A stretch of DNA of 64,000 bases from an uncultured archaeon (GTDB taxonomy: Archaea; Thermoproteota; Bathyarchaeia; TCS64). Where the stretch lies: positions 1-64,000 of the forward strand of contig CALIUM010000015.1 in NCBI GenBank assembly GCA_938048735.1. Reading direction: 5' to 3'. Position 1 is the first letter of the stretch; the number at the start of each line of letters is the position of its first letter. The notes beneath the pieces were generated by a model. That model did no database searches. It was not told the origin of the DNA and saw only the letters and a list, made by a program, of their open reading frames with translations. This document shows, piece after piece, positions 42,865 to 52,035 of the stretch. The translations under genes were made by a program, and so were the position numbers.

Positions 42865-44212
42865 CTCCTAGCACCTCCTTGTAAATGCTCACAACCTCAT
42901 CCCTTATCCTAGGGGGCATCGTGATACTCTCGTGGATGCCGAAGAACTCCTTGAAGAGCTCGTCCTCCCTCTCGAGGGCCTCATCCAGGAAGCGTTTCTC
43001 GAACTCATCAACCAAGTCGGCCCTAACCCCCCTCCTCCAGGCTAGGTAGAAGGCGAACAGCTGCTCGTCCCTCCCCCTCCCGGTCAGGGCGTAGGTCATG
43101 ACGCTCTTCCCCCCGAAGAGGGAGAAGTAGTCCCTGCACTCCCTACCCAGCATATCCCTCTCGAGGCCAACCCTCCTCGGGTCGAAGCCTAAGGCAACAA
43201 GGAGGAGATACATCTTACCGCAGACCGAGCACTCCTGGCACCAGCGTCTCTCCCTCCCAGCCTCGGTCTCGACGAAGCATGACATGTGATACTTGGCCAC
43301 CTCTGGATACCTCCTGTTGAGTACTAGGACCACTGCGATGTCGTTCAGGGGCTCTATCACGCTCATCGTCCTCACCCTTCCCCCCGTCGCCTGCCTAGTC
43401 ATGGAGTCTATCTGAAGGGTCCAGATATGGGACTGGTCATAGGCCGGATAGCATATGTAGCCCTCCCTGTCGTAGTAATACTCCCCGCAGCTCTGCTCAT
43501 TCCCGAAGAGGATGTACCCAGCCTCATACCTGTGGGCAACGGGCAGGAGGGTTAGGGCGTACTCCGTAGACTGGAGGCCCCATCCCAGCTCAGTCTTCCC
43601 CACGCCCAGTCTCACCCCATCCCTCAGCTCACCAGCCGAGTGATCGATCTTCACCAACCTCACGTTGAACTCCTTATGGAAGGCCTCGGCCAACGCCGTC
43701 TTATGCTTCTCCTCATAGGTCAGGGAGGGCTCAACTATGTAGCCTATCTGAGGGTTTAGGCCTATCTCCCTAGAGACCGCCCATGTGCAGAGGCTGTCCT
43801 TGCCGAAGGATAGGCTGACCACGGAGGAGTCCTCCCTGGCCCCACCATCGTAGCTTGGGAACTTGATGATGTTATCCCTGAAGTTGACCTTCAGGTTCAT
43901 GAACCTCCTCAGGTAGCCTGATGTGCTCTTCCCATCCACATCAGCGCAGCTCGGGAAGTCCATGACCATGTTCTGGAAGAAATAGGTCTGGAAGTATGGT
44001 GGCGAAGTATTGTAGGTTATCTCTCCAGCCCCCATCATGAGGGGGAGATGTATCGTCTGGGCGTAAACGAGGTTATCCATAAGGAACTCCCTAGCCTCCC
44101 TAGGATAATCTCCCCAGATCCCGTCGGGGTAAGAGGTGCCATAGGTCCTACCCCCGAAGCGGATCACGAACCCATCCGCAGTCTGCTCGGCGGTGATGCT
44201 CAGAGACCTCAT
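42854..44212 (-). CDS. PP-loop ATPase, MurL-like (glutamate epimerase-like) protein
   Basis: 452 aa from the ATG at 44212, one base after the stop of the upstream gene and preceded by GGAAGGGG. A PP-loop SLSFGKDSLCTWAVSRE lies at about 133-149. Downstream, CQECSVCGKMYLLLVALGFD looks like a metal site. The N-terminal 125 residues (FGGRTYGTSYPDGIWG) match my recollection of MurL-type proteins, which in bacteria adenylate and epimerise the terminal L-Glu of the UDP-MurNAc-L-Ala-L-Glu precursor. Other PP-loop enzymes such as QueC are the alternative, but the N-terminal domain does not fit them. The neighbour resembles D-Ala-D-Ala ligase, in keeping with D-amino-acid chemistry. Confidence 0.72.
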   Translation of the reverse strand: MRSLSITAEQTADGFVIRFGGRTYGTSYPDGIWGDYPREAREFLMDNLVYAQTIHLPLMMGAGEITYNTSPPYFQTYFFQNMVMDFPSCADVDGKSTSGYLRRFMNLKVNFRDNIIKFPSYDGGAREDSSVVSLSFGKDSLCTWAVSREIGLNPQIGYIVEPSLTYEEKHKTALAEAFHKEFNVRLVKIDHSAGELRDGVRLGVGKTELGWGLQSTEYALTLLPVAHRYEAGYILFGNEQSCGEYYYDREGYICYPAYDQSHIWTLQIDSMTRQATGGRVRTMSVIEPLNDIAVVLVLNRRYPEVAKYHMSCFVETEAGRERRWCQECSVCGKMYLLLVALGFDPRRVGLERDMLGRECRDYFSLFGGKSVMTYALTGRGRDEQLFAFYLAWRRGVRADLVDEFEKRFLDEALEREDELFKEFFGIHESITMPPRIRDEVVSIYKEVLGDPI

Positions 44213-44213
44213 C

Positions 44214-45215
44214 TCAGTGGGCCCCTTCCAGAATGCCCCTAAGGGATCTAGGCCTCCTCGCGGTGAGGACAGCGACACATGAGACATCCTCGAACATCTC
44301 CTCCTCCGAGACCCTTTTAAGGGCGGCCAGAGCTGAGGCCGATGCCGGGAGCACGGATAACCCCTCCGAGGAGGCGAGCAATTCAGAATAGTAGGCCATC
44401 TCTTGATCTGGAAGGGGAACCGCCCACCCCTCGCTCTCCCATAAGGCGTCGAGGGCCAGCTGACCGTCGAAGGAGTGCCAGCTCACTAGGGGCTCATTCA
44501 ACGCTGTCTCCTTAATCTCCGAGGGGGATAGATCCTCTATCACCCTCCTCCCGGAGAGGAAGCTCCTGACTATAGGGTTGTCATGAGCTGTGCTCGCGGC
44601 GACCATCCTAGGTATCCCATCAGATACCCCCTCATCGTGGAGCATCCTGAAGCCATGATAGATCCCTGAAAGGGTGGTTCCATTACCCACAGGAACTGCC
44701 ACCACATCGGGCGCATACCCCAGGTCCCCGTAGATCTCCAGGGCTATGGAGGCGTAGCCTCTAAGGGAGGCCTTGGTGTTCTGCTCCACCCCAGGGTTAG
44801 CGTCGTACCAACCGTTCTTCCTCGCCTCCCTCGAGGCAAGCTCAACGGCATCCTCATAGGTGCCCTCCACGAGGTGGATATGGGCCCCATATCCGGCTAT
44901 CTCCCTAACCCTTTCCCCGCAATAGCTGGATGGGATGTAGACATGGGCCCTTATCCCGTGGAGTGGGGCGAAGTAGGCGAAGGAGGCCCCGAAGTTCCCG
45001 CAGGTTGCTATTGCAAGGGAGTCGTAGCCGCCCTTCCTAGCCTCATCGAGGCATGCCACTGCGGCGCGATCCTTTTGAGATCCTGTGGGATTGGAGCCCT
45101 CAAGCTTCAGGTAGAGGTGCCTACACCCCACGAGGGATTTTAGGCTTCTAGAACGGAGTAGGGGTGTCCCGCCTATACCGTGGGACTTATCCGGGGGCTC
45201 GTCGAGCTCCTCCAT
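44214..45215 (-). CDS. Threonine-synthase-like PLP-dependent enzyme
   Basis: 333 aa fold-type II PLP enzyme. The PLP Lys is in NPTGSQKDRAA (threonine synthase has SFKDR), the phosphate-binding loop is VPVGNGTTLSG and ATCGNFGAS holds the Asn contact. The C-terminal half is shorter than in bacterial threonine synthase, as in short cysteine-synthase-like forms. Activity could be threonine synthase, 2,3-diaminopropionate synthase or another beta/gamma-replacement. It is the first gene of a three-gene unit, with its stop one base before the MurL-like start. The context with ATP-grasp and MurL-like genes makes an unusual amino acid likely. Confidence 0.8.
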   Translation of the reverse strand: MEELDEPPDKSHGIGGTPLLRSRSLKSLVGCRHLYLKLEGSNPTGSQKDRAAVACLDEARKGGYDSLAIATCGNFGASFAYFAPLHGIRAHVYIPSSYCGERVREIAGYGAHIHLVEGTYEDAVELASREARKNGWYDANPGVEQNTKASLRGYASIALEIYGDLGYAPDVVAVPVGNGTTLSGIYHGFRMLHDEGVSDGIPRMVAASTAHDNPIVRSFLSGRRVIEDLSPSEIKETALNEPLVSWHSFDGQLALDALWESEGWAVPLPDQEMAYYSELLASSEGLSVLPASASALAALKRVSEEEMFEDVSCVAVLTARRPRSLRGILEGAH

Positions 45216-45334
45216 ATCTCCCCTTGATGACCTCGATCCCCTAATGTAAATTGAGATGGATATATACTTTATGAGTCGGATTCGAACTTGCCCAGCAATA
45301 CCCTTAACTCCCCGGCTAAACAGTCTTTTTTTAG

Positions 45335-48205
45335 ATGCCCTCTGTCTTCGGGCTGCTCCATCCTCTAATAAGGGAAACCCTGAAAGAGTCGGGAATATAT
45401 GAGCCTACACTCCCTCAGGAGAGGGCTATAGGCCCTATCCTAAGGGGGGAGAACATCCTCCTAGTAGCACCCACCGCTAGTGGTAAGACTGAGGCAGCCC
45501 TCCTCCCTGTCTTCGACCACATCCTGAGGGATGAGAAGAGGGGCGGCGTAAAAGCTCTTTACATAACCCCCATGAGAGCCTTGAACAGGGATCTTATGAG
45601 GAGGCTCATGTTCTGGAGGGATAGGCTAGGGATAGATATCCAGGTCAGGCATGGAGATACGGGGCTCGGGGAGAGGCGTAGACAGTCGAAAAGGCCCCCG
45701 GAGATGCTCATAACCACCCCTGAGACCCTACAAGCCCTTCTTCCTTCAAGGGGAATGAGGAGCCATCTGTCCTCTATAGGTTGGGTTATAGTTGACGAGA
45801 TCCATGAGATCGCATCATCTAAGAGGGGTTCCCAGCTCTCAGTGGGTCTGGAGCGCCTTGAGAACCTGACAGGGAGACCTTTCCAGAGAATAGGCCTGTC
45901 AGCCACTGTTGGAAATCCCGATGAGGTGGCATCTCTCCTTGGAGGGAGGCGAAGGGTATCCATAATAGTCGTCGAGTTGGAGAAACCCTTTGAATATAGG
46001 ATAGAGTACCCCACACCAGACGACCTGGACTTCGATCTATCGGATGAGCTTGGAACCACGCCGGAAGCAGCCTCACGGCTCAGGAGGATAAGGATGCTGG
46101 TCGAGGAGCATGCCTCCACCCTCATCTTCGCCCAAGGTAGAGGGCAAGTTGAGCTCCTCGGAAATAGGCTCTTCAGGATTAAGCCTTGTATAGACGTCCA
46201 TCACGGCTCCTTATCGAGGGAGGAGAGGCACAGGGTGGAGGACCAGCTTAAGGAGGGCATTCTAAGGGGTATAGTCTGTACCTCCACCCTCCAGCTTGGA
46301 ATAGATATAGGGACCATAGACCTATGCATCCAGTACCTAAGCCCTAGGAGGACCTCAACCCTAATACAGAGGGTTGGGAGATCCGGGCATAGGTTAGAAG
46401 GGCGTTCCAAGGGGGTCATCATACCAGCCTATGGGGAGGATGCCTTAGAGTCGACGGTTATCATGAGGAGGGCGGAGAGGGGAGAGGTGGAGAGGCTGGA
46501 CATACCGACGAAGCCCCTAGATGTCTTGGCACATCAATTAACAGGCCTCGCATTGGACATAAAGGGGATCAGGAGGGATGAGGCGTACAGGCTCATAACA
46601 AGGGCATACCCCTATAGATGCCTTGATGGAGGGGAGCTGGACATGGTGGTCGGGTTCATATCATCCATAGGCCTGATCGCCTATGAAGGGGGCATCATAA
46701 AACCCACAGGGAAGGGGCGTAGATACTACTACATGAACCTGAGTATGATAAGGGATGAGAGGCGCTACCCCTTCGTCAACCTCATCACTGATAGGATTAT
46801 AGGGACGGTTGGAGACGAGTTCTGGACCCTCAGAGCTCGCGTAGGATTAAACGTTATCCTGAGGGGGAGAGTCTGGAAGATCATCCACATAGACGATGAG
46901 AGGGGCATCCTATTCGTCCTGCCCTCAGAGGATCCCCTCGGAGCCCTACCTGGCTGGGATGGGGAACTCATCCCCGTTCCAAAGGAGGTGGCGTTGGAGG
47001 TGGGGGAGATGAGGGAGAAGATAGCCTCCGAGATCCTCAGGCTAGGCTCTGCTGAGAGGGCTGCCGATAGCCTCTCACCCTCCATGAAGGTCGAGGCCGA
47101 GGCATTAAGGGCTATGGTAGGGGAGGTGGAGATGCAGCTGTCCGATGGATTCCCAATACCTTCTGGGAGGAGGATGATCCTAGAGGGCTGGGAAAGGTAC
47201 TTGATCGTCCACAGCTCCTTCGGGGATAGGGTGAATAGGACTCTGGGCTGCATCTTCGACGCCATCCTTTCGGAGCATGATATGATATACGGCTGGTGGA
47301 ACGACGCATATAGGATACTTATAGAGGCTCCTAGGAGGATAAGCGGAAAAGACCTTGAGGACATGGAGGCTTGGCTCCTCCACATATCGGAGGAGGAGGC
47401 GGAGAGGAGGTTGTTAGAGTTCATGGAGTCAAGGTTCCCCTTCGGATATATGATGAGGTTTGTGGCGGAGAGGTTCGGGGCAATCCCTAGGGGGAGAAAC
47501 CTCAGCCCAAGGGAACTCGAGAGGCTTCACAGGAGGTTCAAGGGCACCCCAATATACGTAGAGACCCTCAGGGAGGCTTACAGGGAGAAGCTGGACCTGG
47601 ATGAGGTGAAGAGGATCTTGAACTCCATCAGGTCTGGGGAAGTAGAGGTGGTAAGGGTTATGAAGGGTAGGCCAAGCCCCCTGGCCAGGCATATGCTGGA
47701 GAGATATGCTGAGGCTCCCGAACTCCTGGCTTCCAGATCCTCCGTCGATGATCAGCTGGACTACATGAAGAGGAGTATAGATTCGAGGAGGGTAAACCTG
47801 GTATGCATGGGATGTGGAGGATGGAGCCAGTCCAGTAGGGTGAGAGAGCTGGCGGAGGCGCCGACCTGCAAGGCCTGCGGCTCAAGGCTCTTAGCAGTCC
47901 TGAAAAGGGGTCAGACCCCGGAAGCCTTCCTCTCGATGGTAAAGAGATGGATGGAGGGGGGGCCCTTGGATAGGGGTGAGATGGAGGCCATCTCTTATGG
48001 GAGGAGGACGGCTGACCTGGTCCTCTCCTATGGAAAGAGGGCTATAATTGCCTTGACAGTTCAGGGGGTTGGACCCTCAACAGCCTTCAGCATCCTATCC
48101 AAGATGCAAAGGGATGAGAGAGAATTTTATAGAGATCTACTGAGGGCGAAGATAAGGTACATAAGGACTAGGCCATATTGGGATGAGGATAGATTCAACA
48201 GGTAG
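45335..48205 (+). CDS. Lhr-type DEAD/DEAH helicase
   Basis: 956 aa superfamily 2 helicase of the Lhr (large helicase-related) family. Motif I is APTASGKTEAAL (about 45-56), II VDEIHE (about 152), III LSATVGNP, and motif VI IQRVGRSGHRLEGRSKG. The Lhr-specific winged helix and domain 4 follow. A C-terminal zinc-binding module is formed by VCMGCGGWSQ and TCKACGSRLL (about 828-851), as in archaeal Lhr cores, and a final helical tail (PSTAFSILSKMQRDE). Lhr unwinds branched DNA or RNA-DNA hybrids in repair. The gene overlaps the glycosyltransferase gene tail to tail by 11 bases. Confidence 0.93.
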   Translation: MPSVFGLLHPLIRETLKESGIYEPTLPQERAIGPILRGENILLVAPTASGKTEAALLPVFDHILRDEKRGGVKALYITPMRALNRDLMRRLMFWRDRLGIDIQVRHGDTGLGERRRQSKRPPEMLITTPETLQALLPSRGMRSHLSSIGWVIVDEIHEIASSKRGSQLSVGLERLENLTGRPFQRIGLSATVGNPDEVASLLGGRRRVSIIVVELEKPFEYRIEYPTPDDLDFDLSDELGTTPEAASRLRRIRMLVEEHASTLIFAQGRGQVELLGNRLFRIKPCIDVHHGSLSREERHRVEDQLKEGILRGIVCTSTLQLGIDIGTIDLCIQYLSPRRTSTLIQRVGRSGHRLEGRSKGVIIPAYGEDALESTVIMRRAERGEVERLDIPTKPLDVLAHQLTGLALDIKGIRRDEAYRLITRAYPYRCLDGGELDMVVGFISSIGLIAYEGGIIKPTGKGRRYYYMNLSMIRDERRYPFVNLITDRIIGTVGDEFWTLRARVGLNVILRGRVWKIIHIDDERGILFVLPSEDPLGALPGWDGELIPVPKEVALEVGEMREKIASEILRLGSAERAADSLSPSMKVEAEALRAMVGEVEMQLSDGFPIPSGRRMILEGWERYLIVHSSFGDRVNRTLGCIFDAILSEHDMIYGWWNDAYRILIEAPRRISGKDLEDMEAWLLHISEEEAERRLLEFMESRFPFGYMMRFVAERFGAIPRGRNLSPRELERLHRRFKGTPIYVETLREAYREKLDLDEVKRILNSIRSGEVEVVRVMKGRPSPLARHMLERYAEAPELLASRSSVDDQLDYMKRSIDSRRVNLVCMGCGGWSQSSRVRELAEAPTCKACGSRLLAVLKRGQTPEAFLSMVKRWMEGGPLDRGEMEAISYGRRTADLVLSYGKRAIIALTVQGVGPSTAFSILSKMQRDEREFYRDLLRAKIRYIRTRPYWDEDRFNR

Positions 48206-49424
48206 TGGCCGGAGGCTTGATGTTCCCTATGGACCGTCGGGCTAACAACTCCTCAACAGCTTTAATGGTGTTTAATACCCCGTCCCCTGGGCTTGTGGAG
48301 GTGATCTCCCTGATACGCTCCCTATAAGTATCAAGCCCTGTCACCATCTCCACAGCTCTAAGAAGGTTGTCCCGAGTGAGATCCCCTTGGTGGAGGGCCT
48401 CCGCGATCCCAAGCTCCTTCGCCCTCCTAGCGTTCGCATACTGCTCCGTATGCCCGGGTGTGGGTATTAGGATCTGGGGTTTCCCATAGCAGAGGTTCTG
48501 CAGGATCGTCCCGTGGCCTGCCCTGGAGATGACGGCGTCGCAGGCCTTTAGGTATCTGAAGCGATCTGGTAGCCAAGGGAGGATCGTAAGGGGGCCATAT
48601 GTGCGTGGCCTGGGATCAAGCCTAGGCATCCCCATGGACAGGAGGATCCTATAACTCCTTGGGAACTCCCTGAGTATCGGGATCAGCTTAGAGATCAGGG
48701 GGATTCGCTCCTTCTCCGGGCCGCTTATGCTGGCCAGTATGAGGGGATCCCCCTCATCAATACCCGGAAGGTCTACTGCCTCTTCGCACTCCTCGGGCCT
48801 CTTCTGGAGGATGGGCCCAACAAACCTAGCTAGATCCCTATGCCTCTTCGGTATCCTCAGTAGGTCTAGGCTTATGGTGTATGGCTCCGGGAAGTCCGGG
48901 ATCAGGAGCATGTCGCTTAGGGTCCATCCTCCCCCTATCAGGGTTAACAATACTCCGTCGGCGATCTTAGAGAGGTTGAAGTTTTTCCTACTCCTAGGCA
49001 CAATGGGCTGAAACTGGTTCAGGATCAAGGCCGTGGGCAGCCCCAGTAGCCTCGCCGCGAAGATGGATGAGAGCCTTGTATCAGAGATGACTATCTCTGG
49101 CTCGAATCCTCTCATGTGCTCCAATTCGACCCGGACCTGATTCAGGAAGCTGGGCGGAGCCTTTAATCCCCCCTTGACCGATGACATCTTCAGGTCTATT
49201 CGTCCGTCTAGGACCTCCATCCTCATATATGGAGCTGATACCACGGGGAAACCGATCTTCTTAAGGTATTCAAGCCCCTCCTGGTAGGTGGAGAAAAGGA
49301 TCTCGGCCCCCCTCCTCCGGAGCTCTTCCGCTATGGGGAGGCATCTACTGACATGACCGAGGCCTAGGCCGCATGGGCTTATGTAGATCCTCACCCCCTC
49401 CAGCCTTCCCAAGTTGGGATCCAC
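48195..49424 (-). CDS. MurG-like glycosyltransferase (GT-B fold)
   Basis: 409 aa GT-B enzyme of the MurG/GT28 type. The N-terminal Rossmann domain begins VRIYISPCGLGLGHVSRCLP, with GLGH as the loop of MurG. The C-terminal domain holds the nucleotide-sugar motif SRAGHGTILQNLCYGKPQIL and the IPTPGHTEQYANARRAKELG loop typical of UDP-hexose binding. Start codon GTG at 49424 or 49394. The neighbour AMMECR1 ends five bases upstream. It probably transfers a hexose or N-acetylhexosamine to a lipid or glycan; the adjacent Ddl/MurL-like operon makes a cell-surface polymer possible, but Lhr lies between. Confidence 0.85.
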   Translation of the reverse strand: MDPNLGRLEGVRIYISPCGLGLGHVSRCLPIAEELRRRGAEILFSTYQEGLEYLKKIGFPVVSAPYMRMEVLDGRIDLKMSSVKGGLKAPPSFLNQVRVELEHMRGFEPEIVISDTRLSSIFAARLLGLPTALILNQFQPIVPRSRKNFNLSKIADGVLLTLIGGGWTLSDMLLIPDFPEPYTISLDLLRIPKRHRDLARFVGPILQKRPEECEEAVDLPGIDEGDPLILASISGPEKERIPLISKLIPILREFPRSYRILLSMGMPRLDPRPRTYGPLTILPWLPDRFRYLKACDAVISRAGHGTILQNLCYGKPQILIPTPGHTEQYANARRAKELGIAEALHQGDLTRDNLLRAVEMVTGLDTYRERIREITSTSPGDGVLNTIKAVEELLARRSIGNIKPPATTC

Positions 49425-49428
49425 CCAC

Positions 49429-50049
49429 TCATGGTGATAGGCTTACCTTCCTGACAGGCCCTCCGGGCCCCTCCTCGGCGAAGATTATCGCCTGGAACCT
49501 CGAGACCTCAGTCCTCTTGTCCAGCCATGCATCGGGGGGTAGGCCGGCCTTTATGCAACAGTTCGTCAGGAACTCCTCCGCGTCCCACCCCCACTCCACG
49601 GCCACCTGGGGAAGGAGAAGCCCTCTCCTGACCCCCCTCCCAACTATCAGGCCGTCCCTCCCGATCACTATCTTCTCAGGATATTCGGAGGGATCCTCCA
49701 CCCTTATGACCTCAGGTGGAGTGAGGACGCTCACCTCCACAGCGATATGCTCCATCTCATCCTTGGAGACCGGATGGAACCTTGGATCCTCGAAGGCTGC
49801 TCCTAATGCCGCCTCTACGACCGCCTCCGCCAATGGCATGACCGGATAGGGGAAACCTATGCAGCCCCTTAGGATGTGGGTGCCATCCTCCACCCGGTTC
49901 AGGGTTACGAATACACCACACTCCTGTGTGAGCTTCTCGGACGCTTCGGAAGGCCTTATGGCCTCCCCGGTCTTCAGCCTCTCCTCTATGGCCTTCCTAG
50001 CCAGTTTAACTAGGTATTCCCCCTCCTCAAGGGTCAGGTCTAGATTCAA
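49429..50049 (-). CDS. AMMECR1 domain protein
   Basis: 206 aa, from a TTG at 50049 with GGAGGGGCGAGG just upstream. Contains the family signature LRGCIGFPYPVMPLAEAV (about 59-76), AAFEDPRFHPV and GIVRRG-like turns (GRGVRRGLLLPQVAVEWGWD). The family is found in archaea and eukaryotes and its function is unknown, though it has been linked to nucleotide or protein modification. It is followed by the GT gene in the same direction. Confidence 0.93.
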   Translation of the reverse strand: MNLDLTLEEGEYLVKLARKAIEERLKTGEAIRPSEASEKLTQECGVFVTLNRVEDGTHILRGCIGFPYPVMPLAEAVVEAALGAAFEDPRFHPVSKDEMEHIAVEVSVLTPPEVIRVEDPSEYPEKIVIGRDGLIVGRGVRRGLLLPQVAVEWGWDAEEFLTNCCIKAGLPPDAWLDKRTEVSRFQAIIFAEEGPGGPVRKVSLSP

Positions 50050-50093
50050 CCTCGCCCCTCCGTTGTTCCATATCAGCTTAAATAGTCATCCTA

Positions 50094-50597
50094 TTAGGAC
50101 CTTTCCCCGCCTGCTGCCTCCTCCACCATCTCTAGTATGCTCCTCCAGTGGCTCCCCTTCCAGTAGACTTGGCCGCAGGAGGTGCAGATCCAGAAGTCCT
50201 CGTAGGCCTTGAGGGTCCTCGTTGGAACCTTATCCCTGACGGCCTCCCTATCAGCAGCCTTGAGCTCAGCCCCGCAGAGTGGGCACCTCGATCTCTCTGG
50301 GTCCAGCTTCAGGTTGAACCTCATGGAGACTGATCTCAACATCTCCGCGTCGCTCCCCCCCTCCACGAGGAGGGATTCCAACCCCTCCCTCACGGCCTTC
50401 CTGTAGAGGAGCTCGTCCCTTGTGAGGAGTATCCTCCCCTCCTTGAATGCAAGCGTGATCAGCTCCTCATCCGGGATGTTTCCAGGGTATTCGGCGTCAT
50501 ACCCGCATATTCTCAGCCATCGAGCTAGGGAGCCCAACATCGCATCGAGAAGAAATCTAGGCTCCAATCTGACAGGTTCCTCCTCATCCCTGCTCAT
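50094..50597 (-). CDS. Mut7-C RNase domain protein
   Basis: 167 aa from the ATG at 50597. The N-terminal PIN-like RNase domain has FLLDAMLGSLARWLRICGYDAEY (given here as family-typical start), the acidic EGRILLTRDELLY and RKAVREGLESLLVEG. The C-terminal zinc ribbon is RCPLCGAELK and WICTSCGQVYWKGSHW. Proteins of this type are common in archaea and bacteria, alone or fused to other domains. RNA cleavage is expected; targets are unknown. It is in a same-strand run with AMMECR1. Confidence 0.9.
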   Translation of the reverse strand: MSRDEEEPVRLEPRFLLDAMLGSLARWLRICGYDAEYPGNIPDEELITLAFKEGRILLTRDELLYRKAVREGLESLLVEGGSDAEMLRSVSMRFNLKLDPERSRCPLCGAELKAADREAVRDKVPTRTLKAYEDFWICTSCGQVYWKGSHWRSILEMVEEAAGGERS

Positions 50598-50671
50598 CAA
50601 CCAATATGAATGATAGATGGAGGATTTAAGGGTCTTTAAACTTGGGTTTTTATACCCAGGATGTGTGGAGG

Positions 50672-51232
50672 TTAGACCTCCTCATCTGCTATACAATCCT
50701 CGCATAGATACATCCCCTCCACTTCCTTTAGGTTCATGGAGTATGCCCCGCACTTCTCACATATCCCGGTTAATGAGGGGGCTCCGGAGCTAACCCCGCC
50801 TTGGATCTTCGAGCGCTCCCTGACTATCTCTATCATGGTTGGGACTATTCTCAGGATATCCCTATCAGTCACGACACCTGCGAGGCTCCCTTTATATGTG
50901 ACACCCAAACGCCTTATGTTAAGCCTGCTCATCAGCATCATGGCATCTATTAGGGGGGTTTCTGAGTCCACGGTTATCAAGGGAGAGGACATGACCTCCC
51001 CCGCCTTTACATCCCTAGGTGGATGCCCTTTCGCCACAACCCTGACGACTATATCCCTCTCGGTCACTATTCCAACGGGTCTGTTCTCACTATCCAAGAC
51101 TATGATGGCGCCTATGTTATTCTTCTCCATCAACTTTGCCACCTCCGTGACCCCCCCCTCAGCTCCTATCGTTATGGCGGGGCTAGACATAGCCTCCCTG
51201 ACAACCATCCTATATGTCAGCTCGAACTCCAA
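50672..51232 (-). CDS. Paired CBS-domain protein with C-terminal zinc ribbon
   Basis: 186 aa. Two tandem CBS motifs (residues about 8-65 and 72-130) with NNIGAIIVLDSENRPVGIVTERDI and RLNIRRLGVTYKGSLAGVVTD bind adenine nucleotides. A C-terminal zinc ribbon follows with CEKCGAYSMNL and LCEDC. Such proteins sense energy state and act on partner proteins. The start is a TTG at 51232 behind GAGG; an internal ATG at 51208 is the alternative. Neighbours on both sides are unrelated small regulatory or RNA proteins. Confidence 0.92.
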   Translation of the reverse strand: MEFELTYRMVVREAMSSPAITIGAEGGVTEVAKLMEKNNIGAIIVLDSENRPVGIVTERDIVVRVVAKGHPPRDVKAGEVMSSPLITVDSETPLIDAMMLMSRLNIRRLGVTYKGSLAGVVTDRDILRIVPTMIEIVRERSKIQGGVSSGAPSLTGICEKCGAYSMNLKEVEGMYLCEDCIADEEV

Positions 51233-51312
51233 TCAGGCCTCACGACATGATAAAGGGATTTAACCTCTAGGTAAAAAGCTTACCAGGCCTTTACTCGAGG
51301 CCCTTCGGGGGA

Positions 51313-51645
51313 TCATTCTACGAAGTGAAGGATATAGCCGCAGCCTCCGCACCTTATCTCTTCACCATTGGAAACTTCCTTGAGGCCCACCTTGATCCAA
51401 TTCCCGCAGTTGGAGCATTTAAGTAAGAGGCCCTCAGAGCCCCCTTCTCCCCTGCATAGGAGGATGGAGGAGGGGTATTGGGGCTGAGAGGACTCCCTTC
51501 TCAGCCCCAGCCTAGAGGCCTTCTGCCTAATTGCATGGATGCTTCTCCCCGGCAGGGCCTCGGAGAGGCTACCTATGGAGGCGTCTGAGGAGTAGAAGGC
51601 CCTGAGCCTGCTGATCTCCTCCTCAGTCCACCTCCTCCTAGACAT
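51313..51645 (-). CDS. Myb/SANT-like DNA-binding protein with zinc ribbon
   Basis: 110 aa with an N-terminal SANT/Myb-type helical domain, RRWTEEEISRLRAFYSSDAS and GRSIHAIRQKASRLGLRR (residues 3-50), followed by a linker and a C-terminal zinc ribbon with CSNCGNWIKVG and CGGCGYILHF. Myb-type domains are uncommon in archaea. The combination of DNA-binding helices and zinc ribbon suggests a regulator of transcription or chromatin. ATG start at 51645. Confidence 0.75.
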   Translation of the reverse strand: MSRRRWTEEEISRLRAFYSSDASIGSLSEALPGRSIHAIRQKASRLGLRRESSQPQYPSSILLCRGEGGSEGLLLKCSNCGNWIKVGLKEVSNGEEIRCGGCGYILHFVE

Positions 51646-52035
51646 ATTCGCTCCTCCGATGTGGGCGGCTAGGCCGGTATATGAGCTGAGCTCCGGACAA
51701 CTGGCTCCCTCCCATCCTAGACCTCAGTGGCGCGCTCCTTTCAACCAGCCATGTTCGGGGTCCACATGAAGATATGGTTTGTTCCGACTCCTAAAGTTAG
51801 ATCTCCAGTTTAATTATAGCAACCTGTTAAAAAATGGGTTCCTATGAGAACTCCCTTTAAAGTTTTCCAAATCGATATATGAGAGGAGCTTAAGATTCTT
51901 TTAAACATGGAGGAGGAATCTAAGCTTAGATTTACCCGGAGAGGTTCAAGGGGGCGGTGTTTCTAAGAGGGGCTCTGATGGTTCTCCCCCCGAAAGGTTT
52001 AATGGAGCCTCATCATCCCTAAAGGGGTGAGTTGG
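51646..52035. other. Intergenic gap between divergent genes
   Basis: About 390 bases between the SANT-type and PAC2 genes. No ORF or RNA gene was recognised. The AT-rich part 51795-51910 contains TTTAAA-type stretches likely to belong to promoters. GAAAGGTTTAATGG near 52000 may be a box element for the PAC2 gene. Confidence 0.4.
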
